Of a DNA stretch of 64,000 nt, positions 9,010 through 17,866 are shown in pieces. The notes beneath the pieces are model-generated. The model saw only the letters and a program-made list of their open reading frames with translations. It did no database searches and was not told the origin of the DNA. The DNA comes from Melanopsichium pennsylvanicum (taxonomy: Eukaryota; Basidiomycota; Ustilaginomycetes; Ustilaginales): assembly GCA_900208305.1 (NCBI GenBank), contig OAPG01000002.1:1426001-1490000 (forward strand), in the 5' to 3' direction. Numbering within the stretch: the stretch's first letter is position 1; every line of letters begins with the position of its first letter. Both the position numbers and the translations under genes were made by a program.

Positions 9010-10962
9010 TTACTGCCTTCGCAACCACCGAACGGCACGCTTGTCATCCTTGATCAGAGGCAACAACTTCTTCCTCACTTGCGCATTGTGCTCTTTCAAC
9101 CAGCGCACTTCCGAGTAGCCGAGAAGAGAAAAGTCGACCAAGTTAGTGGCAATGGGCACCTGCGTGATTCGCTCAAACCCATGCCAAGCCACTCCGCCAA
9201 AGTTGCGGTGGGTGTCAACACGCTTCACAGCAAGAAGCGATTCGGTTCGAATACCAAAATGGCCTTCTTCGTAGAATCCTGGTTCGTTGGTCAAAACCAT
9301 GTTCTCCTGCAACGCGATCGGCTTCTTCGATCCACCACTCATGGTCGAAAATCCTTGCGGCCCCTCATGAACGTCTAGGAAAGATCCAATACCATGTCCC
9401 GTGCCATGGCGATAGTCATAGCCATCGGTCCACAATGCTGAACGAGCAATGGTGTCAAGTTGCACACCCGTCGTGCCAGCTGGGAATGTGGCTTGGCTGA
9501 GCCTGATGTGACCCTGCAACACTCTCGTGTAGGCTCGCTTATGTTCATCACTTGGCCTACCAAAGTGCACTGTCCTCGTGCAATCAATCGTGCCATCGTG
9601 ATACTGTCCTCCAGAGTCGTTCAAATACGGCGTTTCTCTGTCAATCACCCTGCTTGCTTTCTCTGGAGTCTCGTAATGCGGCAAGGCAGCGTTGGGTCCA
9701 GCGGCAGAAATCGCATCGTAGCTGTCCCCGGCGTAAAGATCCACCTGTTGGCGGTATTTCTGCAACTTCTCCGCAGCGGTCCATTCGTCGATCTTGGCGT
9801 GCTTGATCTTGACCTGCTCTTCGAGCCAGGCAGCCCATTTGACCCACGCAGCACCATCTCGAATGTGACTTTGACGGAATCCTTCGAGTTCGACATCGTT
9901 CTTGATGGCCTTGCGGAGAGCAACAGGGGAGGGATCTATAAGGCTGAGATTCTCGTCACCAACTGCATTAGCGACGGCATAGGAGAGTTTCTCACCAGAA
10001 ACAAGCTTGCGGGAGTCGGACCCTTGAGCGATCCATCGGCGGAGATAATCCCAAACCGAGCTATAGGGTTGAACGTCCATCTTGAGTGTTTCCTTGACGT
10101 ATTTTTCTGCATCTCCTCGCTCGGGCAGTAGCTCTTTTCGGATGAACAGCACCGACTTTTGCTTGTCGATAAGAACATATGCAGGGAAGACGGGACGACA
10201 AGGAATGGAAGCACCCCTCAGATTGAGCAGCCACGCTACCTCATCCAAGGCAGAGACAAAATATGCGCTTCCATCTGACTTGCCGTCTAGATCCTTCCTG
10301 ACATCTTGGATCTTTGCCTGCGCCGGTTTACCCGCATATTTCAAATCGTGTTCGTATACGGTAAAGTCGATGGGAGCTGGCCTGTCTTTGCCCCAAGCCA
10401 CATCGACCAGATTACGAGAAGGCAAGATAGCACTAGCTCTCTTCTGTTCGAGTTGCTTGACGAGAATTTTGCCCTGAGTGTAGCTGATCAGAGTAGGGTC
10501 CATGCCAAGTTTTGTGCCCTCGTTGGCGTGTTGGACGAGCCAGGCGGGCCAATCAAGCACGCCCGAGACACCTACCTTGTGAAGGGTCCAATTATTGTCG
10601 AGCTGTTCTGCTGCTTGAATGTGGTAGCGACCATCTGCGAAAAGGTGGGCGGAGGAGATGGTGATGATGGCTGTGCCGGCGGATCCGGTGAAGCCAGAGA
10701 TCCAAACTCGGCGCTGATCGGAGGGTGCGGTGTATTCGGTGGCGTGAGCGTCATCAGTGGGGACAAGGTAGAAGTCAATGTCTTCCTCTTGCATAAGCTT
10801 GCGTAGTGCAGCCAAGCGGGGACCGGTGAGATCAGGTTTGGTTACCTGTTTGCGAGCCTTTGCAGAATCGAAAGCGATTGGCTCGGCGACGAGAGTGGAG
10901 TCGGTCTTGACAGACGCGACATCGCTGTTCTTGTTTCTGGATAGAAAAGCGAAGCAACCCAT
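9010..10962 (-). CDS. Xaa-Pro aminopeptidase (aminopeptidase P, M24B)
   Basis: 650-residue metallopeptidase that removes an N-terminal residue preceding proline; the eukaryotic cytosolic enzyme binds two manganese ions. The N-terminal creatinase-like domains span about residues 45-370 and the pita-bread catalytic domain follows. All five metal ligands are present: Asp449 in NDSGGQY, Asp460 in DGTIDCTRT, His523 in GTGHGIG, Glu560 in TNEPGFY and Glu574 in IRTES. The pattern is that of human XPNPEP1 and its fungal relatives, and the length fits. The start MGCFAFLSR (ATG at 10962) was chosen because upstream in-frame sequence is low complexity. That start places Gly2-Cys3 at the N-terminus, as in some lipid-modified proteins, but position 6 is Phe, so myristoylation is doubtful. 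Single exon; it is divergently placed to the RNA-binding protein gene across 2 kb. Confidence 0.93.
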   Translation of the reverse strand: MGCFAFLSRNKNSDVASVKTDSTLVAEPIAFDSAKARKQVTKPDLTGPRLAALRKLMQEEDIDFYLVPTDDAHATEYTAPSDQRRVWISGFTGSAGTAIITISSAHLFADGRYHIQAAEQLDNNWTLHKVGVSGVLDWPAWLVQHANEGTKLGMDPTLISYTQGKILVKQLEQKRASAILPSRNLVDVAWGKDRPAPIDFTVYEHDLKYAGKPAQAKIQDVRKDLDGKSDGSAYFVSALDEVAWLLNLRGASIPCRPVFPAYVLIDKQKSVLFIRKELLPERGDAEKYVKETLKMDVQPYSSVWDYLRRWIAQGSDSRKLVSGEKLSYAVANAVGDENLSLIDPSPVALRKAIKNDVELEGFRQSHIRDGAAWVKWAAWLEEQVKIKHAKIDEWTAAEKLQKYRQQVDLYAGDSYDAISAAGPNAALPHYETPEKASRVIDRETPYLNDSGGQYHDGTIDCTRTVHFGRPSDEHKRAYTRVLQGHIRLSQATFPAGTTGVQLDTIARSALWTDGYDYRHGTGHGIGSFLDVHEGPQGFSTMSGGSKKPIALQENMVLTNEPGFYEEGHFGIRTESLLAVKRVDTHRNFGGVAWHGFERITQVPIATNLVDFSLLGYSEVRWLKEHNAQVRKKLLPLIKDDKRAVRWLRRQ

Positions 10963-12980
10963 GTTGATAAGTGGGTGCTGGAGTATGATTGTTACTGAAA
11001 AAAAAAAGGTCGTTGATGGTGATAGTTGATATAGGGGCAAGGGAGGTGGGAATGGGTGCCCAACAAATGCGGTGTGAAAGGCAGGATCCGTGCGAGGTCG
11101 CACTGATGTCGGAACGTCAGGGTCCGACTGGTTGACCTCTCACAGCTGTCAGATGGCTTGATGCATGCCGATCCGACGAACCAGCCGGTGTGCGTGGTGC
11201 TTTTCCCAATTGTGTTTAATACAATGGCCTAACAAATACAACAGCTAAAAATGTATTCTTAGACCCGATTACCCGTTGCGCATGAAGATGGCTCCTCTCG
11301 TGCCGTTTTGCTGTTTGTATTGCACTGATGTGCGCTTGGACGGCGAGTGTTTGTACCACGCTGCAAGTCATGTCAGGAACCGTGGGAGCCACTCTAGCTC
11401 TAGATGTGGTGATCACAATCAACTTTTTATCTGCCTCTGCAACGCTGAAGTCGCACGGACGATATCGTCTGGCACTCAAGTAGTGTATGATCAGCTCCAC
11501 ACCGTCGGTCCATGCTACGTTGCAAGGTCGGAATGAGCAATAAGAATCTACAGTTTTCTGGTGTCTGGTGCCTGCCCTGGCCATTGTTCTGTCACCTACC
11601 ACATGCCAGCTGCGGCTTGGCTGTCCGTCTGGGAGAAAATTTTTTAAACTATACTGTAATTTAGCGCTGAAAATGATTTGAATTGAGCGCCACTCCGAGA
11701 AGAACCGAATTTGTAATTCTGCAAAGCTGAAATCGTATCTGGAAATGCATTTTGAAATGTCAGTGGGACTGGGACCTATTCAATTTACGGGACGCGCCGC
11801 CAGATGGAGCAAAATTTAGAGCTTGCGAGAGCGAGTTACAGCGAGTTACGGTAGCTATTGTGGGCACATGCGCAGTCTCTGTCCCAGCAAACTCGTATTT
11901 ACAACGCGCTATTGCTGGTTGGCGAGGCTCAGCTTTGTTTTCATAAATTCTCAGCTTACTGTGCTGCAGCCATTTTAGAACGAAGAAAATGAAGAGAGAC
12001 AGGGAAAAAAAAAAATCAAAAAATCAAAAAGGAAAAGAGCGTGTCGAAGCAAGATGAAGATGATGGAGCTCTCAACTTCTGATGATGGCTACCTCGCATC
12101 GTGCAGCACAACTCCATCATCAATCGCTATCACCAGCCCTTTCCCTTACCTCGATATTGTCAGAAGCTGGTTTTCTGCTAGCATTCCCTTCTAGACATCG
12201 TACCATCCTTGATTTGTCGACATCGTAACTCCTTCGACACTGTATCGCACTCACAACCGACTCTCTTCGTTCCACCTTCGACTCTAAATCCTCCTCATCC
12301 TCTCCGCTTCGACTAGATTTTCGTTTCAGAGCACTACAACTTAGCATATCTTTTATACCATCCGTTTCTAACCATTAGGTCAGCGCATCCGTTTGTTCGG
12401 TGTACAACACAAAAGGTTCTGGTTTCCAAGCCATCGCACGCACTTCTCGGTACTATACCTGTTTCGTTTTCTTATAGGCCCTACGAATCACCCTCAATCC
12501 ATCTTTCAAGCTTTGCTACAATTGTCAAGCTATCCGATATTCCATACCTTCCGGACTAGTACCTCAGCCTCCCTCTCCAGCTTTCGCACGCTCTGTACAA
12601 ATACCGGCGCTCTCTTCGGCTATTCGCAACAAGGTTCTCACGCTGTACTTCATTTCGTCCGCACCTTCAGCTCCACCCCGATCTTCCCTGGCCATCCTCA
12701 TCGTCGGTCCTTCATTCTAACTCACGTCGCCAAAACGCACGCAGTACTAGATTGGTTTTGTTTCCTCATGGCACGACTTCATACCCTTGACAATCGACCT
12801 TATCGAGTTTGTTTGCCTACCACCAATAACTATCGCACAAACATTTCAGTTTCCACTGCAATTCTCAATTCGGAATTCGGGTGCTGGACTGCCGCACCCC
12901 TTCCCTTCTTCTCTGCCACTGAAAACCAATTGTTTCTACTTGGACGGCAGCCGTTTCTGTCACGCTTACAAACAACCATC
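10963..12980. promoter_or_regulatory. 2 kb divergent promoter region
   Basis: Lies between the aminopeptidase P gene (-) and the RNA-binding protein gene (+). The right half, from about 12080, is pyrimidine-rich and free of strong coding signal, and looks like the long leader of the RNA-binding protein gene. The frame of that gene is open from about 12393 but has no credible start before 12981. A TACTGTA motif is at 11652-11658. No other gene is visible. Confidence 0.5.
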
Positions 12981-15374
12981 ATGTCGACAGGAGGACCATC
13001 TCAGAGCATGCCTCCCTTCAATCTCTCCCAGTACCTCTCACACGATTCCGATCGTTCAACCGGTGCCCGAAATTCTTCACAGTCCCGCAACATGTCGTCG
13101 GACGATGGTCATGCCACTGTCAACCTTCCACAGAGCAGTGCCAACTCAACGGGTCATGTCGGCTACGATTCGATGCTCTTCGATGGATCTACCAATGCCG
13201 GCAATAATCGCGGCTTGGGTGACACCATGAGCAATAGCATGTCGAATTTCCACACCCACGGCCCGCAACCACAGACTGGAGGCAACGGCGGAATGGGTAG
13301 AGCCGGCTTTGACCAGGTAAGCCGTTTGCGACACAATTTGAACAACGCGAGAAGCTCGTCGCCTTTATCGCGTCCACCTCTCTTCAGCCCCAACCTGCTG
13401 CATGAAGTAGAAAGATCTTCGAATCAGGTCAGGTCGCCGTCCGGCTCTCATTCGGCTTCTTCTCCTCCGCCAAGAAGCAACGTCACTTCGCCCCGCTACT
13501 TCACCGAGCCCCATCACACGGCCAACCTTGCTCAACAATTTCAGCACAACCAACAGCATTCGCACCCTTACCCACACCCACACCTATACTCGCATTCGCA
13601 CTCGCAACAACAACAATACCCACCCCAGCAGCAGCCTCACTTGCACCAGCACCAGCATCAGCAAAACCATCAACAACCCTCGCAACAGCACTCATTCCAC
13701 CCCACCAATAGCAACAACAACAACAACAACAACAACCAATATCCTCCAGCCCATGCGCAGCAGTCAAACGGCCATGCGCAGCAGTCTTGGCAGGTCCGTA
13801 ATGGTGGCATGGGCCCGCTCGACTTCCCCCCCTCCGTTCTCAATCCTGCTGACCGCCCGCACTCGTCCATGTCCGAACGTGCAGCACGAGGCATGGGTCC
13901 AGGCACTGCTCAAAGCCCTGTAGGCAGTCTCAATAAGGAACCTGAATTCAGCATCTTCGTCGGTGATCTCAGTCCCGACCTGCGCGAAGAGGACCTTGTA
14001 GCGCAGTTCCTGCAGCCACCTTCGTGGCCACACAACCATCCATTTGCTTCGGCGCTCATTCATGCTCAGCAGGCTCAAGGCGTCTTTCAGCCGGGCGCAC
14101 ACATTGGCCCAGCTCCTTTCCATTCGACAAAGTCTGCCAAGATCATGACCGATCCTGTCACCGGTGTGTCCAAAGGGTATGGATTCGTACGATTCGTATT
14201 GGAAGCCGACTGTAACCGAGCTTTGGTAGAAATGCAGGGTGTCATCGTTTCCCCAGCCAACGGTCTCTCGCCAGGACGTCCCCTCCGCGTCAGCACGGCC
14301 ACTCCTAAGAACCGTAGCGTGGCACCTCCGCTCGGTCCTAACATGCCTAGCGATCCCAACCAGCAACACCTACAGATGCCCCGTCCGCACAATCCCGCCC
14401 AGACCGCAGGTGCGTCGTTCCTGTATGGTGGTGCGCCTGGTCCACTGGGCGCTCCATCCGAGGTGGTCTCTCCCCAGCCTCATGCCCGACATGAGTCAAG
14501 CCCTACCAACCCTTCTTCGCTCGTCTCTCCTGTCTCGCCCGTGACGCCGTACGATGGACCTGGCAGTGCTATTCCTGCTTCTTTCGGTCCTCTCTACGGC
14601 GCATTCCCAGGCGGCAATGCTGTCGACAGAACGCGGGACTCGTCTCCAGCAAATATGCTTCGCTCCCGCACACCTTCGTCAGCTCCGCCCATCCTTCAAC
14701 AGCAACCTGTTCAGCCAGCGAACGGTGCTTCGAATCCTGGCGACAGCGCCGCCGACCCAAACAATACCACTGTCTTTGTTGGCGGACTTTCCTCGCTCAT
14801 CTCGGAATCCACTTTGCGTCGATATTTCGAACATTTTGGTGAAATCACCTATGTCAAGATTCCACCTGGCAAAGGCTGCGGTTTTGTGCAGTTTGTCCGA
14901 AAACAAGATGCGGAGAACGCGATTCAGCGAATGAATGGCTTTCCAATCCTCAACAGCAAGATCCGACTCAGCTGGGGCAGGAGTCAGGGCGATAAAGCCG
15001 CTGCTGCGGCCGCTCAGACCATGGCTCAATATGCTCAGCTTGGTCAGCTTGCAGGATTGGCGGGGTTGAGCACCTTGAGTCCCTCGCAGCTGGCGCAGTT
15101 GGCCGGGCTGGGAACTGCCTTGAGTGCTGCTCAAGCGCAGGCACAAGCTCAGGCGCACGGACCAAGAGGAGGTGCCCCACCTGGTCCGTTTGGCGGTATA
15201 GGCGGAGGTGCAGGTTTGGCAAATGACCCTTTGAGCAATCTGGCAAGGCAGCTGGCTGCAGCGAGCCTCGGTGAATTGGCGGGAGGAGTCAATCAAGGCT
15301 CGGGTGGCATGGTTCAAGGTTTGGGTCAGCGTGCTCCGTTTCCATCATTCCTGCAGCAGCCACGCCAAAGCCAT

Positions 15375-15413
<39 letters not shown>

Positions 15414-16127
15414 CAGGGTGCGACGATGCACCTTCACCACCAACAGCAGCAACAGCATCAGCAGCAACAGCATCAGCAGCATGAGCAGCATGAGCAACAC
15501 CAGCAACAGTTGAATCAGTTCCGCAGCGGTCTTGGCGGTGGTATGCCAGGCACGGGCCCTAATGGAGCCCACGGAGGAGGAGGCGGTAACAAGGGCTCCT
15601 CGCACTCGAATCATGCTTTCGACTTTGATCAGCGCTCGATGGAACTCGCTCGAGACTTGTCCCGCTCGCATCCATCCTTCCAGCCATCGCTACCACACGA
15701 AGATCTGCAGCCTCTATCCGAGTCGGAATTGATGGATGCGTTCTCCCATCTCGACTTTGATGAATCCACGAGGGTAGCTCTGGCGCAGAGGCTTGAGGTG
15801 ATGCAGCAGCATGAAACAAATAGTGCTGCTTCTGTGTTTGGTTCAGGTGCCGGTTTGGATGTCTCTGATGCATCTATTACTGACGGAGGAGGAGGAGGAG
15901 GTGCGAAGAGGACGGATCCGTTCGCAAGTAGCGGATACAATAGGGATCCAAACGCGTTCATGTTTAGTCCATTCAGTCCGACGGATAGCCCAATTGTGGG
16001 TGGAAAGAGCGATCTGCCAACTAGTAGATCCAGTTCGAGCTCTTTGCATCTTGCTACAGCTAGGTTGGATGACGAGGCAAAAGGAGGGTCTATGGAGACG
16101 AACACTGTTGGCAAAGCTGAACGCTAA
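12981..16127 (+). CDS. Nam8/Ngr1/Csx1-type RRM RNA-binding protein
   Basis: 1048-residue protein with two RNA-recognition motifs in a low-complexity body. The first RRM (about residues 322-447) has RNP2 SIFVGDL and RNP1 KGYGFVRF, but about 35 extra residues lie between the first helix and the RNP1 strand. The second (about 596-668) has RNP2 TVFVGGL and RNP1 KGCGFVQF, followed by RLSWGRSQ, a combination typical of the third RRM of Nam8/Ngr1/Csx1 proteins. These family members act in splicing or mRNA stability. The usual first RRM (LWMGDL type) is missing. N-terminal His/Gln/Asn-rich tracts and a C-terminal polyglutamine (codons near 15375-15410) suggest condensate-forming regions. ATG 12981 starts MSTGGPSQS; the frame upstream is leader-like. 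A CAG-GTAAGC donor at 13317 with a phase-0 acceptor at 13427 could give an optional 111-nt intron. Confidence 0.88.
15375..15411. repeat. (CAG)n coding repeat in RNA-binding protein
   Basis: Run of CAG codons encoding about a dozen glutamines, followed by mixed CAG/CAT/CAC codons to about 15510. Likely length-variable. Confidence 0.9.
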
Positions 16128-16605
16128 GTTATACCACCTTTGGCTTTAGAAAGGTTTTTCTCTTCTCTCTCTTCTTGTGTCTCTCTGTGATTCTGTGTTT
16201 CTCTCTAATGCAAGTTTTTTTAAAGGAACTGTTTTTTTTTTTTGCGATATATATTTCTGTGAAATCACTTTCGTTTTTTTTGGATCGATTGTAACGTTTG
16301 ATTCATCCAATGCTGTTGTAAGTTTGCGCCCTTAAAAAGACATGCTCTTTCTTTCTCAAACACACATCCGTCCGTCTCCCACTTTTTTTTTTTTTTTTTT
16401 TTTTCCCTGTTCAAATATAAAACCTTAATTATCATACTTATTTTTACTGACCCTTTACTTTAGGTTTTGAATTTTGTTTCTAACATATCCCGTATACTGA
16501 CCCAAACTTCATCCAACAAAAAGGGAAAATGAACCAATTCTCATCTCGTGTCAAAACTTCACTATTATTTATTGTTCAAAAAAAGAGTTTTAGTTTAATT
16601 TTTTT
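16128..16605. other. Convergent 3' intergenic region
   Basis: 3' regions of the RNA-binding protein gene and TBCA. AT-rich, with a T22 run at 16383-16404 and several shorter T runs. No gene seen. Confidence 0.6.
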
Positions 16606-17499
16606 TTAATCAGTTGTTCTTAAAGAATGATTCTGAATTCCAAACAGACTCGATAGAGGTGTTTGAATTTGATCTTGAACTTGGACAAGTACCTCTTTTG
16701 CAGTAATAAACTCTGAAGTGGTGTTGATCTGTGATTCGATTTGCAAACCCTCCTTTTTTTTTTTTTTTTTTTTTTTAGAAAATAAAAATGATAAAGTGGT
16801 TTGACAAACACAAATGTCAGTAATCATAAAGAACACTTCAGAACAAAGGAGGCAAAAGCAAGGGAAAAAAAAAAAAAAAAAAGACATACCAAGAAATTCA
16901 ATAGTTCATCAGTAGCTAGTTCGAGACGTTTCCTACAATCTGGTATCATTTTAAGTGTGTCTTGTAGAACCGATCTCTGTTTTTTTTTTTTGAAAGAGTG
17001 ATAATGTAATTAATTGTTTTTATTAGCGTATTATGCCCTTTTTTCGAATTAGGCTTCAATCTATCACTCCCGACGATTCGAGAACATGTTTAGATACAAG
17101 GTAGTCCAAAACATCCTGTGCAATGTCAAACGATATGTAGAGCCCTTCCAATGAAAAGAATAAGATAGGGGATTATATGAGACATACCTGTTGCTTAAGA
17201 TCGTATTCATCTCTTCCGTCATCGATAAACTTTGCAATTCGCTCTTCTTGATCTTGTGCTTCAGTCACATATGAACTTTCTTCTTTTGCCAATCTAAAGC
17301 GTGGTTATTCCAGTAGTCCAAAAAAAAATAAAAAATTACAAACACCATCAGTGGCTCTGAAGTACTCATCGTGGACAGATCCATATGGGCTTGAGGGTTG
17401 GGAGGAGAGGCGAAGGGAGGGAAAAGCGTACCGTTTTACAACGCCAGTTTTGATGGTAAGCTGACGTTTGGTGGTTGAAACATCGCCGAATGCTGCCAT
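16606..17499 (-). CDS. Tubulin-binding cofactor A (TBCA/Rbl2), four exons
   Basis: Spliced gene, complement(join(16606..16752, 16890..16976, 17188..17293, 17432..17499)), about 135 residues. TBCA captures released beta-tubulin in the tubulin folding pathway. Exon 1 gives MAAFGDVSTTKRQLTIKTGVVK, exon 2 continues RLAKEE and ends DEYDLKQQ, and exon 3 reads RSVLQDTLKMIPDCRKRLE. Together these match the family blocks IKTGVVKRL.KE, YD.KKQ and VLQES..MIPDC..RLE. All donors are GTACGC, GTATGT or GTATGT and all junction phases agree. The last exon is less sure: the acceptor at 16753 follows a 23-nt A tract, and a second phase-compatible acceptor (CACAG) would start the exon at 16728 and shorten the protein by eight residues. 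Exon 4 carries a family-like EF..AKEVL helix and a species-specific tail. The upstream in-frame sequence before ATG 17499 is leader. Confidence 0.88.
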
Positions 17500-17866
17500 C
17501 TTGAAAGGATAAAAAGTGTTGGTTGTAAGGTAGGCAAAGAGAGGGCAAGAAAGAGTGGACTGTAAGAGCAAGGTGGAGAGCACGGAAAGGGAGAAAAACA
17601 AAAGTGTTGGTCTGTGTGTGCTTTTGAGACCGAGTTCCGGATGTTTCACCACCTCTTCCATGGCGTATGTGTGACACTTTTGTTGTTGCAGATCCCAAAA
17701 TCCACCTTTGAATCACACACTAACGCCTCTGACATGTCTGCTTGCTCAATTCAATCGCATCGAGACCACATTGTGTCACTCTAAAGTAATCTATGATTGC
17801 GAGTTGCGAATGATACATGATACAAAAATTAGACACAGAAAGAAGCATTTGAAAATGTAAAAAGGT
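17500..17866. promoter_or_regulatory. TBCA promoter and 3' end of deubiquitinase gene
   Basis: Short tandem gap between two minus-strand genes. It must hold the TBCA promoter and the deubiquitinase 3' region. No distinctive motif or further gene is visible. Confidence 0.5.

Noticed and set aside
13317..13387. 71-nt intron ending at TTCAG in the RNA-binding protein gene
   Set aside because: The length would shift the frame and destroy the downstream RRMs.
17041..17120. Alternative third exon of TBCA (GATGTTTTGGAC after GCACAG)
   Set aside because: An acceptor exists, but the product does not match TBCA, whereas the exon at 16890-16976 encodes the conserved MIPDCRKRLE block.
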